Shown: one piece after another, positions 44,669 through 57,312 of the stretch
Layout: every line of letters starts with the position of its first letter
Position numbering within the stretch: the first letter of the stretch is position 1
NCBI GenBank assembly: GCA_963932465.1
Contig: OZ010794.1
Coordinates: forward strand, 447,842,502-447,906,501
Direction: 5' to 3'
DNA: 64,000 bases
Source: Maratus speciosus
Taxonomy: Eukaryota > Arthropoda > Arachnida > Araneae > Salticidae
Position numbers and translations under genes: made by a program
The notes under the pieces: model-generated
Databases searched by the model: none
What the model was told of the DNA's origin: nothing
What the model saw: only the letters and a program-made list of their open reading frames with translations

Positions 44669-46056
44669 TTAGCAACAAGCTTTTCAAAATTTTATTTAGA
44701 GATTTTTTCTTTCTTGTTTAAATGCTCTATTTTTAATACACTTATGTTTGTACCACTCTCCTCAAATATTACATCCTTTCTCTTTTAACATTTACAACTT
44801 AATCTCTCCATATGTGCACATAAGAACGTTTCCATTTTGGTGTGCTACATTTTGTCATTAATTAAATATAATCTTTAAAATGTGTACTTTTTTTGTGAAG
44901 CTATGTAATATAGAATTTCAAAACATCAGTTTGGAGCCTAACTTATATTCTTTTCAGTGTTTATAATTTTTACTTTCAGACATAATGCCTTCACTGTTGC
45001 CTTCTAGAAGTTATAAATACTTATTTATTTGACAAATTTAATAGAAATCTATAATTTTTTTTAGTAGAAATATTTATAAGTGTATTAAAAATTAATTGAT
45101 GCAAATTTAAAACGAATTAATTGTAAACCAACTTTAAAAAATAAAAACCGGCTTTTTTCAATAAAAGCCGGCTTTTTTAAGTGGTTAAAACCAAAAAAAG
45201 CCTGCCGGCTTTTTTTGGCCTGGCTAAAAGCCGGCAACCCTGCAAAATAAGGATTGTACTTCTAAAAGTAAACATCGAAGTTGTATTCACGCTATACACT
45301 GTTTAAAATTATCTCATTGCGCACCTATACTGTGCGTTTGACGGCCATCTATTGATAATTACAAGAAATACAAGGGGTGCGGCATCTATCCCGGATGCGG
45401 TGACTCTCCCGGAGTTTGACTATGTTTTTGACTATGGCAAGCTGGTCCTCCCTGAATTTGGAAAAATTCCGCCGGAAGGGGTCGCTGTAATAGCGATTTT
45501 TGTGCCATTTTTTTTTTTTTATTGTACCATCGAAAAGTGTATGAAGTTATGCATAGAATTGGACCAAACGTTTTGTGTATGTGTTAGGCTATGTCTAGCA
45601 AATCCTCCTTGAATTTGGAAATACTCTGCCGGAAGGAGGCTCTGTAATGACGATTTTTGTGCCATTTTTATTATTGTACAATTGAAAAGTGTATGAAGTT
45701 ATGCATAGATTTGAACCAAATTTCATATTTATGTTTTCGGCTATGGCAAGCAGGTCCTCTTTAAATTTCGAAATATGTCCCCGGAAGGGGGCGCTATAAT
45801 AGCGATTTTTTTTATAATTTATCTATTTTTCGTAGTTCTATTGTAATTCGACGGCTCGTGCAGCGACAGGAACTTCGCATCCTGCGAAGCCGGCTATTCG
45901 CAAATAGCTTATGTACAACAGAATAACGAAAAACTATTGATTTTAATAAATATTATGATTAAGATTAACTTATTTTTACTCCGATTAATTGACTGAAGCA
46001 GAAATTTAAGATGAAACTGAAAGTTGGTATACTATTGAACCAATAATATTGAAGTT

Positions 46057-46877
46057 CAGTATAACCTCGAAAATCCGGTATCGTCGGGACCGAGGATAAG
46101 CTGGATTTTTGAAAATTCCGTATTTCTGAAATAATTATCAAAAGTACTTCCGATATTCTTAATGGTACCTTTAGTCATAATTTAATTCATTCATAACCAA
46201 GGGATAATTATGTCAGAAAAGAATAAAATTAAATATTAAAAAAGACTTACTTTAATTGATATTTTCTATGGTACAATAATAAAAAAAAAATCTAAAACAA
46301 TAAAATCATTTCCTTTTCATGTAATTTCCAAAATAACGATGTCAATTTTATTTGCTTCAGTTTTCTTTGGCCGTTCTGTCACAAGATTTTCTTGTATTTT
46401 ACGCAAGTGAAGAACATCGATTTCGGAACGACAGTCTTGATTCTCTAAAGTAGATATTAATTCTCTAGTCAAATGTATGTACTTTTCCATTAACACCTTT
46501 TCTTCTGCCGGTTCCACATCCTTGCCCTCTGACCTGCGACTAATACGTTATCTGTGGCATTTAGCACAGCGTCAGCGATCTCGTTGTCTACAAAGGCTAA
46601 TGTCAGACGAACGTCTTTTTGCGCGCTTTTTTCCTTACGTATTATCCCTACTCAATGCTAGCGGCATTGGGTAGGGATAATACGTAATGAAAAAAGCGTG
46701 CAAAAAGACGTCAGTCTGACATTAACCTAAATGTTCATTGTTTTCAATAAGTAAACAATTATTTCTTTCTGTCCTAAGTTGAAAGTGGAAAAAAAAAAAA
46801 GAAGGGAGGAGATGACTTTGATGCCGAATTTTTGAAGTTGCCGGATTTCTGAATGTCGAATTTTTGATGTCACACTG
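46057..46877. mobile_element. pogo-like element in the HINE copy
   Basis: The left end CAGTATAACCTCGAAAATCC and the inverse of the right end (CAGTGTGACATCAAAAATTC, then AATCCGGC) mark it. TA follows on the right and a decayed TT is on the left. Minus-strand codons at 46,317-46,545 read SEGKDVEPAEEKVLMEKYIH and onward without stops for about 70 codons, an acidic stretch that could be a pogo-type transposase tail; I cannot confirm it. A foldback lies at 46,594-46,728. Confidence 0.65.
46594..46728. mobile_element. Near-perfect 135-bp palindrome
   Basis: The arms (AGGCTAATGTCAGACGAACG ... TCCCTACTCAATGC and the inverse) are about 64 bp with very few mismatches around a TAGC centre. It is a small, apparently recent foldback MITE within the pogo-like element. 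Confidence 0.9.
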
Positions 46878-47199
46878 TATTAACATTTGTAACTACGTTT
46901 TGAAATATTAAGATGTATGAGATAGAAGAAAGTTTTGTGGATTGACTCATCCAACTAGTTTTTTAGAATGATGATCTTTAAATTAAGTTAGTACATTTCT
47001 TTTATTATTTATTTATTTTGCGAATTTTTCTGTGCTTCAGAAGACAGTTTACCTTTAAGTCATTAGAAAATTGAGTTTTCAATGTTTATATTAAATGAAA
47101 ACAAGTTATAGATTACTGGACAGCGGAGGAAGTACGTGGGCCTCCAGTAGTGATTCGAATGCGAGCTTTTAAGTATGTCAGTAAATAAACTTGTTAAGT

Positions 47200-47900
47200 A
47201 CTTGGATATTTTTTAAAAAGGTAATACTTTTTTTAGTGTTCTATTCTTAAAAAGCAAAAACGGATTTATTATAAGATTACTTGTGTGTCTGTTTGTCCGT
47301 TTGTCACAGCCATTTGTCTCGTAAACTATGGAAGTTGGAAAGTTTACATTTGGCAGAAGTGATAAAAGCTATTTACCCACATATTTATGGATTATGAACC
47401 ATTCAAAAATATGTTTAGGTAAAATATAGATGGACTAATTAAGTTACTTGAAAATAAACATATTTTTTTTTTTTTTTTTTTTTTTTTGTATACCGTGTGA
47501 AAATTCTCGTAACGTTATACTCAAAAATAGATTTGTTTTAATATTAGGCATTATATTTCCTGAGATATCACCGAAAATGTATTGCAAAAATATGTCCCCC
47601 CCCCCCTCTATTTCCGAATCTACGGAAAATAAAATTATGAAAAACTTAAGGGTAGTAGAAGTTTATTTAAACCTTACAGGAAAACTATACCGATTACCCT
47701 AGTTCACATAATTTTTGAGAAAATCGGATTTTCCCGTTACACACAAATTTCAGCTTGCGAGCGCTCAGCAAGAGATTTGAGGAGCACTTCAAGTACCTAT
47801 CTTCACGGAAGTATAAAATGATAGTTGATAACGATTTTCGAAAAAAAAAAATCAGTAATTAGCTGAGATATTAAGCTTTAAAGACACGGACTGTTTGGGC
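47200..47900. repeat. Dispersed repeat M, copy 1
   Basis: Colinear with 59,866-60,330: a TGTCTGTTTGTCCGTTTGTC microsatellite-like block, CTCGTAAACTATGGAAGTTGG, TTTACCCACATATTTATGGA, CTAATTAAGTTACTTGAAAA and GTTGATAACGATTTTCGAAA. Poly(T) (47,461-47,487) and poly(C) (47,597-47,607) runs have expanded in this copy. Confidence 0.8.
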
Positions 47901-48993
47901 AGACATAAACGCACAGGCGGCATACTCTATGAGCCATCGTCTTTTAAAGCCTAGATAACGACTTTTAATGATATATTTGTGTAATGCAAACTAATTAATA
48001 AATTTATTGTACGGAAAACTCTGCGCGCGAGCAATACTCGTCCTTGACCGATTATTTAAATGTAAATATCACTTTATTTAATAAAATATAGAAAAAAAAT
48101 CATACACCCATTTTTAGCCTGGCGTTTCTCCACCTTAGCAACTTAATAGTTTCCTGATAATTTATTAATAGATGGGAGGTTTTTTTTATGCTGTTTCACA
48201 GTGCTGTGTAAAAAGAAAATTAATATGTTCCTGCTATTACACAAAAATATACTAAAAGTATTAATTGCGCAAAACAATATGTATAAATTTTCAATTCCTG
48301 ACTTTTTATTCTTCTTACTTGCTAGATAATTTAACTTTAAAATTTTACTTGAGTCTAATTTTTAAATATTTTATATAAAAAATTAGGACCGCAACGGGCT
48401 CTTTAATGAAGCCAGGCCTGGTTATTTGTAGCTACTCCAGCTCCCCTCCTTCTCCTCCTACTTGCAGCCTTGATAGTTTAGAACATTTTAAAGTGAATTT
48501 TATCTTGCTGCACTTTTTGATTAAAAAAATATCCCATAAAGAATGATTGAATTTTCATCCATTTTCTTTTAATTCAAAAGTTTTGTACAATTTTCTCTCA
48601 ATGATGGGACTACACGTGGGATAGCTTCACAAGCACAGAATTGAAAAAATGGGAAATTTGTATGTTATAATTATAATAATTATGTGTAAAATAAAGCATG
48701 AGATATTTTATAATAAACGAGAACGAATATTCGTGCATAATGAATACATTACGAAACGCTTTTCCAAAATAACAGTACATTATTAGGAAATTAAATTTTT
48801 CAAACAATGAAATTATATCAATTTAAATAAATAATTTATAAAAAAAAATTATATAAATCCTAAATAATTAGAAAACACATAACGCAATTAAAATCCATTT
48901 TTAGCAATTGCTGTCCATTTCGTTAATGTGTGCAATTTGTTTTGGTGCAGCCCTGTATATGATCTATAGAATTTATACACAACACGTAATATA
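47901..48993. other. AT-rich interval, no gene seen
   Basis: Only weak signals: an inverse mariner-like end CAGGGCTGCACC (minus) at about 48,944-48,956, and a CT-rich patch at 48,430-48,465. No matching partner end. Confidence 0.4.
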
Positions 48994-49557
48994 CAGTAGA
49001 ACCTCGATTATCCGAAGTAATTGGGACCAACCATCTTTCGGAAAATTGAGAATGCTTCAATTTTAAGATTAAGGAGAAATATATGCAATATTTCTTATTG
49101 TGGTAACACGTGCTTAATAAAAATAAAGAAATTGAAAAATAGAAACAAGAATAAATTACCTGAATTTTAATTTGAAATTAAGTACCTTTTACACATATCA
49201 CAAGAGTTTGAACAATGTTTTGTTTGTCACAGTTTCGATTGCCTTTGCTTTGAATCTCTATCACGGAGTTTTTAAATAGTATAAGTTCACCAGTATCACA
49301 GTCTTTCTGTTACTCCAGCCATGCCAAACCTTTTGTAAAACATTCAAAAGCTTCAGAATTATTAATTTGTTCGTTTTCTTCGCTTACGGGAGCTCAAGTT
49401 AAATTCAAAGGAACTCTAAGAAAGGGGATCGAAAATATTACTCGTAGATCGGAAAGGACCGCTTGCACACAAGGAATATGATAGTTAAGCTTTAAAAGTG
49501 GATTTAGTTTAACGGAGAGTTTCGGTTAAAAGAGTTTCGGATAAAAGAGGTTCTACT
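48994..49557. mobile_element. pogo-like element, CAGTAGAACCTCGATTATCC end
   Basis: The left end CAGTAGAACCTCGATTATCC follows TA. The right end is the inverse (GGATAAAAGAGGTTCTACT) with a decayed last base. Internal CGGTTAAAAGAGTTTCGG repeats the terminal motif. No transposase recognised. Confidence 0.75.
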
Positions 49558-50340
49558 TACTAAAAAATATATAAGTTTAAAAATTCGTTTTCTGCAGAAG
49601 AAAACGCACTTCCAGCAATTACTGACCATAGTCAGTCCAATAACTGAATTATTTTTGTGTGTCTCTGTACATGAACAATAAATGCTATAGACTCTATAAT
49701 CTAAAGAAAGCATGCTGTAGCCTCAGCTATAAATGTCAGAATGCCCGTTTTCTTGGCTGGTGTAACAGAAAAATATATGATTTTCCTGATAATACGCAGA
49801 AAAAAAAATCAACCAATTGGCGTAGTATTTAGTAAAATTATTGATGATATAGCATATATAAACATTATAAAGTAAAAATATGTTAATGAGTAACACTGAC
49901 ATCATACTGATGGTATGAACGACCTAACCCATAAATTGTGCCTTTACTGTAATTTTTCTTAACTTCTAAACATTCACAGTTTCATTTTTTTGCACTGATT
50001 AGAAAAAAATACTTTCAAATGAAATTTATTATATCTCAATTTTCAGTGATCCTTTTTAATTTAATCATGGTTTAAGTATCATAACACCAATAAAATGCAT
50101 CTCAAGCGATTTTCCCCCTACAGACCATAATGTAATGGAATTCTTTTGAGCTTCCCTGTAAGCGAACTGTTAATTCAACAAGCTTTTTTTTCAATAGAAA
50201 ACATTCTATAGTAAATATCAATAACATATAATACTGATATTACAATTCAAATATATTTATGAGAGTTAGAGCAGGTCAGTCAAACAGACGGGCAGACAGA
50301 CAAAGTAAAGTCGCAACCACTTTTGAATTATGTTAGATAT
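49558..50340. other. AT-rich interval, no gene seen
   Basis: Short frames only, with no repeat copy or terminus identified. A CAGACGGGCAGACAGAC word near 50,284 recalls the microsatellite part of HINE-type repeats. Confidence 0.4.
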
Positions 50341-50364
50341 AATTTGTAATTTTCCAACTGGGAG

Positions 50365-50445
50365 AAAAATGTTAGGGACAGGATTCGAATCATGTTTTGG
50401 CTGAAGCTGCCAATGCTCTGCCAATTGAGCTATCCCGGACGAAAC
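50365..50445 (-). mobile_element. tRNA-derived SINE, family B, copy 1
   Basis: The minus strand reads TCCGGGATAGCTCAATTGGC (A box TAGCTCAATTGG), a stem TTGGC/GCCAA with loop AGCTTCA, and a B box GATTCGAATCC. It matches 59,408-59,480 across the head and continues into a shared GTCCTCCAG-type flank. The loop lacks U33. Confidence 0.7.
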
Positions 50446-50671
50446 TGGAGGACCTAATTCACCCAGCTAACCTTATTGATGGCACAATCAATACGATTCA
50501 GCACGATCAATAAGTTAGAGCACGAACAGACAGACAAACCCAATTCCTAAACACTTTTCAACTATGTTGGAAAGTTTTAAAAAGTTATGTTTTAAATGAA
50601 GATATTTTCATTATGCACCGTAAGCAAGTTTAGATAGTAAATAAACTTTTAATATAGTAAAAATAAATATA

Positions 50672-51417
50672 GAGTGAAACCTCCCTGTGCGACCACCTCC
50701 CTGAACAACCATTTTTTTATGGAACGAAATTTATTCCCATAGGCTCAATACTAATTATACCTCCATTCAGAGACCATCCCAGTTGAACTCCCTCCGTGAG
50801 CGATCCATTTCTTTGAAGAAAATGAAACAAATTCCGTTTTTTCCTGGTTGCTTGAAGAGGTTTTATTAGAAAAGTAATTCCGGAGAGCGCATTATTCATC
50901 AAACTTCTAAACTAAGTTTAGAATTTTTTTTTTATTCCAGTAACTTTTAAGTGTTTAAACCCCTTTGTGCCTTTTTAGGCAATGAATTGGACTCTGGTAA
51001 CATTTTAAGAATGGCGGTCCCTGCCCTATTCAGTCAGGAAAATCTCAAAGAAATAGATAAATTGATGAAATCGTCATTATTTGCTGTTGCCCCTCCCAAA
51101 AATTGCATTTATTTGCTGAACTTTGAAAAGACTTGGAAATAAAAGTTATAAAAGATAAAATCGAAAAATCAAATCAAACGTCAATGTATTCATTTTTTAA
51201 ACTCTGCAGTAATTAACTCATGTAATTAACTTTTGTTTTGATACTTAAATTTTCATATTTTTTCCTAATGTGAAAAATAAATTTTAGTAACATTAATTAT
51301 TACCTTTTTTCCACAATTAAAATATGGATTCAAACAAGACCTCCATTAAGAGACCACCTCTCAGAGCGACCAATTTTTATGGGAACGGAACATGGTCGCT
51401 TTAGGGAGGTTTTACTG
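50672..51417. mobile_element. pogo-like element, CAGTGAAACCTCCCT-type ends
   Basis: The left end GAGTGAAACCTCCCTGTGCG and the right end, inverse CAGTAAAACCTCCCTAAAGC, are flanked by TA. GACCACCTC words recur at both ends. A 63-codon frame at 50,951-51,142 (+) is preceded by a T-rich tract ending in CAG; its product (ENLKEIDKLMKSS near the middle) is not recognised but could be a transposase tail. Confidence 0.75.
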
Positions 51418-51851
51418 TATATTTATAATTTATGCTTAAAAGCAATTCGCATTCGTATAATTTGCAACTCTGTTAATGAAATTCAACAACTGAAACTATA
51501 TTCAATAGTTTGGTATTAAAATTTATGCTTAATTATTTAAATTCAAGGTTAACTAGTCTGGAATGTTTCCAATGAATCCATTAAAACTTTAGAAAAGTAA
51601 GTTTGAATATTCACTGTCGTCTTTTAAAGTTCATAAAAGTTTTACAACTATAGAAGTATAAATAAAAGTAGTTAATTTGTATCACTAAATCAAAGAAACA
51701 GTTTGTATTAAATGTGAAATACATTTTTTTCGTCTATAAATATCATATGTCATAAAATGAACACAGTATTTAAATTTTGAAAATTGCATTAGTATTGGGA
51801 AGCTTTTAAAGGAATTGAGAAGGGATAATTAGCAAATTTATTTAAGACTAA

Positions 51852-51885
51852 CTAATCCGCCCGGCGTTGTCCGGGTTCGTCGATT
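51852..51885 (-). mobile_element. Helitron-like 3' terminus
   Basis: The minus strand reads CCCGGACAACGCCGGGCGGA then TTAG. It matches the Helitron end at 39,795 except for CTAG changed to TTAG. The element would extend rightwards, possibly including the 204-bp array, but its 5' end was not identified. Confidence 0.55.
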
Positions 51886-52499
51886 TTTCCAAACAATGTT
51901 ATATTATGTTTAATAGTTTTGAAAATATAAATTCTTAAAATGCGGTCTTTCATTTATCTAATCCTGTATTTTAAGGGGAAGGTGGACGTTAAAAAGAAAT
52001 TATTTTAATTTTCGTAATAGAGATTTGAAATTTTGTGCAAATATACATTTCACCATAGGTATATAGAACACCTTAAAAGAAAATTCCAATCTTATCATAA
52101 TTTTAAGATTAAAAAAAAAAATAAATTTTAAAACGAAATTTTGAAATGCTCCTTGCGTCTTAATTTTTTAGATATTTCCTTGATTTTGGATTTTAATCAC
52201 GTAGAATTCAATTAAGAACAAATCTGTGTATCGATTTTTTAATCCCTTAAATAGTTAGTTTTTTAGAGATATTTTTTTGAATTCCATATCGATTTTCATG
52301 AAAATTCTGCGTTATAATAAGTTAAAAATCAAATTTTATTGCCTTAATGAAGTCGAATTTTAAAATGCATGTTACACAATTTCTTTTTAAGCAATATCAG
52401 AATTCTTCCTTATCAGTTCCATGAATTTTGATCAAAAGTTAAGTAGCAAGGAGCATTTCAAAAATTTAAAAAAAGCTGAAATTTCAGTATTGAGAAAAA

Positions 52500-54110
52500 C
52501 AGATTTAAAGTATATTAAAAGGGCAAAAAATTGTTTGTAAACAAAATTAAAACACTTGTAACTTTGCATTAAATAATCGCATCTGTATGCGGTTTTCCAC
52601 GAATGACGTAGTACAAATTGAAGAATAATAATACATACAAAAAGAAATGTCTATTTTGGGGTCGATTTTCGCTCAAATAAAAGTTCACAGTCCTTTAATA
52701 AGCAGATTTAAAGTTTATTAAAAGGCCGAAAAATTGTTTGTGAACAAAATTAAAACACTTGTAACTTTGCACAAAATAATCGCATCTAGTATGCGGTTTT
52801 CCGCGAGTGACGTAGTACAAATTGAAGAATAATAATACACACAAAAAGAAATGTCTATTTTGGGGTCGATTTTTGCTCAAATAAAAGTCCACAGTCCTTT
52901 AATAAGCAGATTTAAAGTTTATTAAAAGGCCGAAAAATTGTTTGTGAACAAAATTAAAACACTTGTAACTTTGCACAAAATAATCGCATCTAGTATGCAA
53001 TTTTCCGAGAGTGACGTAGTACAAATTGAAGAATAATAATACACACAAAAAGAAATGTCTATTTTGGGGTCGATTTTTGCTCAAATAAAAGTCCACAGTC
53101 CTTTAATAAGCAGATTTAAAGTATATATTAAAAGGCCGAAAAATTGTTTGTGAACAAAATTAAAACACTTGTAACTTTGCACAAAATAATCGCATCTAGT
53201 ATGCGGTTTTCCGCGAGTGACGTAGTACAAATTGAAGAATAATAATACACACAAAAAGAAATGTCTATTTTGGGGTCGATTTTTGCTCAAATAAAAGTTC
53301 ACAGTCCTTTAATAAGCAGATTTAAAGTTTATTAAAAGGCCGAAAAATTGTTTGTGAACAAAATTAAAACACTTGTAACTTTGCACAAAATAATCGCATC
53401 TTCTGTATGCGGTTTTCCGCGAATGACGTAGTACAAATTAAAGAATAATAATACGCACAAAAAGAAATGTCTATTTTGGGGTCGATTTTTGCTCAAATAA
53501 AAGTTCACAGTCCTTTAATAAGCAGATTTAAAGTTTATTAAAAGGCCAAAAAATTGTTTGTGAACAAAATTAAAACACTTGTAACTTTGCACAAAATAAT
53601 CGCATCTAGTATGCGGTTTTCCGCGAGTGACGTAGTAGAAATTGAAGAATAATAATACACACAAAAGAAATGTCTATTTTGGGATCGATTTTTTGCTCAA
53701 ATAAAAGTCCACAGTCCTTTAATAAGCTGATTTAAAGTATATTAAAAGGCCAAAAAATTGTTTGTGAACAAAATTAAAACACTTGTAACTTTGCACAAAA
53801 TAATCGCATCTTCTGTATGCGGTTTTCCGCGAATGACGTAGTACAAATTGAAGAATAATAATACTCACAAAAAGAAATGTCTATTTTAAGGTCGATTTTT
53901 GCTCAAATAAAAGTCCACAGTCCTTTAATAAGCAGATTTAAAGTATATTAAAAGCCAAAGAATTGCTTATGAACAAAATTAAAACACTTGTAACTTTGCG
54001 TAAAATAATCGCATATGCATGCGGTTTTCCACGAATGACGTAGTACAAATGGAGAATAATAATACACAACTGTCGATTTTGGGGTCGATTTTTTTTTTCA
54101 AATAAAGCTC
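52500..54110. repeat. 204-bp tandem repeat, 8 copies
   Basis: AACACTTGTAACTTTGCA occurs at about 52,551, 52,754, 52,958, 53,164, 53,368, 53,574, 53,778 and 53,982. Units also share ATGCGGTTTTCCGCGAATGA, AATGTCTATTTTGGGGTCGA and CACAGTCCTTTAATAAGC. Inner copies are nearly identical; the outer two are diverged. As 204 is 3 x 68, near-identical 65-codon minus frames recur, which is a repeat artefact. Confidence 0.95.
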
Positions 54111-54274
54111 CACGATCCCCTTAAAAATTCTAATTTATATGAATTCAAAAATTCTTATTTTGTCTGTTACACACACTTCAAAATTTTCAGAAAGAAAATT
54201 AGTGAGAATAACAATAAAAAAAGTAATCCTTTTAGCCTTTAAAATTTATCTCACTGCATAAAAAATTCCTCCCG

Positions 54275-55690
54275 ACCCGGCCTACAGGCGAAGGTAGATT
54301 TCGAAGCTAAGTATACTAATTTCACCAACAAACACTAAATCATGATTAGACATAAACCCACTTTAACAATTTTATCTGGCCGCTTTTGACGAGTTTTTAT
54401 TCCATTTTTATATAATAGCTGTGTTTATCAGAATCATGTTAAGGAGGTATACACAAAAAATACTTTTCCATGCTCAACAACTCGAAATTTTCTGGCACAT
54501 TTTCAGATTCATTTTTAATAGAAAAAATATGAAACTGCTGACGTGATTTTTGAAAAGATTTATAAGCGACCTGTGTTTTTATTTTTCGTTCAATTAATTA
54601 AAACTTGATTTATGAACAATTATTTTCTCAGTATGACAATATTTTTCGTTTGTAACATAATCGCTTCGGGAAATTCTGTTCAAAATACCCACTTTGACAT
54701 CATTTTTTGAAATATATTCTGCCTTTATCAAAAAATCGATCATTACGGTGCATTATATAGTTTCTGAATAACAGAATCTACCAATTGGATACGTTTGAGA
54801 GCAAAAATGAATTTAAAAATGAGTCAGAAAATAAGCAGTTTGAATTTGAATGCACCCTTGATAAGATGATTTTTTTTCTTCCATCGCTATGTCTTTTTAA
54901 TTTGTTTTTGTTGTAAGAATTGATCCTATCAAAAACTTGTTTGTATAAATGTTGTAGATAATATTAAGAAGATATATGTTAAATTCATGGTGATTTTATA
55001 TCTTTTAAATTGACAAAGTTATGGATTTTTTTCTTCTTCAACTCCACCCTCCCCCCCCCCCCCCCTCTTGTTTTCGTTTTAAATTTTTTTTTTTTTTTTT
55101 TGGTACGAATTGGTCCTATCAAAAACCTGTGAATATAAAAGTTGTAGATAATATTACGGAGATTTATAATAAAATTAATTGGATTTCATATCTTGAGAAT
55201 TGGCGAAGTTATGAATTTTTTTTCTCCCAAAAACCCTATTTTTTGCGCTTCTTGAGCCCATTTTTAATTTGATCAGAAATCTGTGATACATAAATTTTTG
55301 GCCCTATTTTTAGAAGTAATAAAAACTTTAAACTGATTTGATATGTACAAAAATTAAGAAGTTATGGGGGTTTTTCGGTTTTCACAAAATCCCTCCCTAT
55401 TTCCATCCCCTTGGTCCGATTTTGCCCATTAACGAACTTGACCGAGATTTTATGCCACTTGATTTTATGTATCAGTTTGGAAGAGATTTGTGCAGAATTG
55501 TGAAAGTTATCGTGTCCAGAAGAAAGTGATAAATATATTATATAGATATATTTACATATATATAAAGTTTTTTTTACTGAGGGTGGTTTTGGGGTCTAGG
55601 GGTCATGATCGGTGTAAATCTACAAAATTTTTTCAGAAATTCCAACATAGGGGAGAATGTAATAGGTAGTATCTCATACGAAATAGCAAC
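54275..55690. mobile_element. HINE-type family 2, copy 2
   Basis: It starts at CCGACCCGGCCTACAGGCGA with GGTAGATTTCGAAGCTAAG and ends near CATACGAAAT, colinear with 291-2777 but with a single ~870-bp module. Poly(C) (55,053-55,066) and poly(T) expansions are specific to this copy. AGGGGTCATGATCGGTGTA near its right end matches copy 1 at 2686. Confidence 0.6.
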
Positions 55691-55699
55691 TGTGTGGAG

Positions 55700-56566
55700 A
55701 AACTTTTAAGGTTTGTTGGTGTTTTCAGAAAATGCCTATAAATACTTAATAACTATCTGAAAATAAATTAATTTTTTATATTACAAATAAATCATATGTA
55801 TGAGCGTAAAAGCATATTATCATGAAGTAAAAATTTTTAAATTTCAAATCAATTCAATGTTTTAAATTTATTATTTTCCACTGTCAGAAAGAAGTTTATA
55901 TTTTCTTCTCTGACATACAACAACCGTCTCTCACAAAATGATAGAAGTCTTCGCAAATGTCAATACTTTGTGCTTTTGAGTTTTGTGGATTCTTGCATCA
56001 AATAATTTTTGTTTATCAATTCATGAAAATTTTATCTTCTAAAGCATTTTTCGTAAATTTTTGAAACTACATTAGAAGATTTACATAATCATTTAATAAA
56101 TTTTAGAAGGATTGAAGGATTTAGAAATTTGAATTTATAGGGATTTTGTGCAATATTCCAAATCAAATCTTTTATTTTAAATATTTTTCTTAGTATTTTG
56201 TAGAATTAGGAAATGTACAAATATAATGTTCTTACAATAGAAATATAGAAACATTTCCGAATGGCAAAATCCCCCCCCCCCCCCCAGCGTCCAGAAAGCT
56301 GAAAAGATTTAAAGGCAAAAGAAATTATCCTTTTAAAAATATTTTTGTTTTGCGTAACCATTAATGCTAATGGAACAGAATAAAGTAATGCATCTATAAG
56401 TCATTCTAAACTGTATTACTAATAATCGATGTATTAAATGAATTTTATAACAAGTTATTTTAATGATACTTATAAATACCGTAAGTAGATAAAGGGTTAA
56501 AGAGGATCCACCTCTACTGAAGTAGTAAAATATATTACTGTTTGGGGCAATTTGTGTTTTAGTAGA
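55700..56566. other. AT-rich interval with poly(C) tract
   Basis: A C run lies at 56,271-56,285. No gene, RNA or element ends were recognised. Confidence 0.4.
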
Positions 56567-57095
56567 CAGGGTGCCCAAGAATGTCCCAGTTTCAATGTTA
56601 TTATAACACTTTGATTTAGACTGTTTGCAATAAAATCATGCGTCAAATTGAAGGTAAAGTAACCTAGTTTTTCTTACAAATGTTCAATATGTGTACCTTT
56701 AGCACACATACAACCTAAAGTTCAATTCTTCCCACACTTCGGTTAACAAGACTGGAGTATTGGAAGCAATAGCCTCTTTAATCCTGTTTCTCAACTAAGG
56801 CAAATCTTTGGGTAGCGGTGGAACGTAGATACGATCTTTTATAAAATCCAAAAGGAAAAAATCGCATGGCTCTAATGACTTTTAAATCTTCAGCCCAGCA
56901 ATAACATTTTACGCTCAGGCGTATTTTGCGTGTATGGCACTGAAAGCGAGTCAGTAACAAAGCAGTACTCGCGCATGCGCTTACCTAAAACTGTTACAGT
57001 TACTCTTTATTTGTGACCTTGAACCAAAACTCTACAACGCTTACAGTTGATACTATTGAAATTTATAACTGGTGCTTCCTTTTACGGACACCCTG
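56567..57095 (-). mobile_element. Decayed mariner-type element
   Basis: The ends CAGGGTGCCCAAGAATGTCC and the inverse CAGGGTGTCCGTAAAAGG enclose a minus-strand transposase C-terminus. At 529 bp it is a deletion derivative of a ~1.3-kb element. It is flanked by short AT-rich sequence, and the TA duplication is not clear on both sides. Confidence 0.75.
56674..56910 (-). pseudogene. Mariner-type transposase C-terminal fragment
   Basis: The minus strand reads LEPCDFFLLDFIKDRIYVPP, then LPKDLP, a stop, LRNRIKEAIASNTP and VWEELNFRLYVC. After a frameshift AKGTHIEHL and the terminal stop follow at 56,674-56,676. It matches the family pattern PCDFFLWGFxKDxVYVPPLP ... RIxEAIA ... VWxExxxRLDVC ... GAHIEHL. 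One stop and one frameshift make it non-functional. Confidence 0.8.
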
Positions 57096-57312
57096 CATTA
57101 TTAATGCATCATTTATTACTGATTTTCAAACAATAATTTAATAATTTTTTCTGATTCACTGATAAATGCACTCGCTCAGTAGAAAATATTAATTGTAATC
57201 TGAAACATTACGTTTCGTTTTCCATGTATACGAATTTCGGACACTTAAATGATACAAATGCTTACGTTTAATACGTATTGTGACAAGTTTAAATGTTTTA
57301 ATATTCAGTTAA

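Larger units (their letters stand above)
43646..45242. mobile_element. Non-autonomous hAT element, ~1.6 kb
   Basis: An exact 8-bp duplication CAAAATAA (43,638-43,645 and 45,243-45,250) flanks the ends CAGGATTGCAAAAAATCTGG and the inverse CAGGGTTGCCGGCTTTTAGC. Both subterminal zones are dense in GCCGGCTTTTTT and GGCTTTT words on both strands, the usual hAT pattern of repeated subterminal motifs. The interior holds a tRNA-like sequence and a foldback MITE. No transposase. Confidence 0.85.
45405..46958 (+). mobile_element. HINE-type family 1, copy C, interrupted
   Basis: About three units of the ~150-bp array (CGAAAAGTGTA at 45,531 and a variant at 45,684) are followed by the same post-array segment as copy A (CAACAGAATAACGAAAAAC, ATTATGATTAAGATTAA) and the 3' end ATCCAACTAG at 46,958. 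The 5' hairpin is missing. A pogo-like element sits at 46,057-46,877. Confidence 0.6.

Noticed and set aside
52695..53302. Three near-identical ~65-codon minus-strand frames.
   Set aside because: Each is one unit of the 204-bp array.
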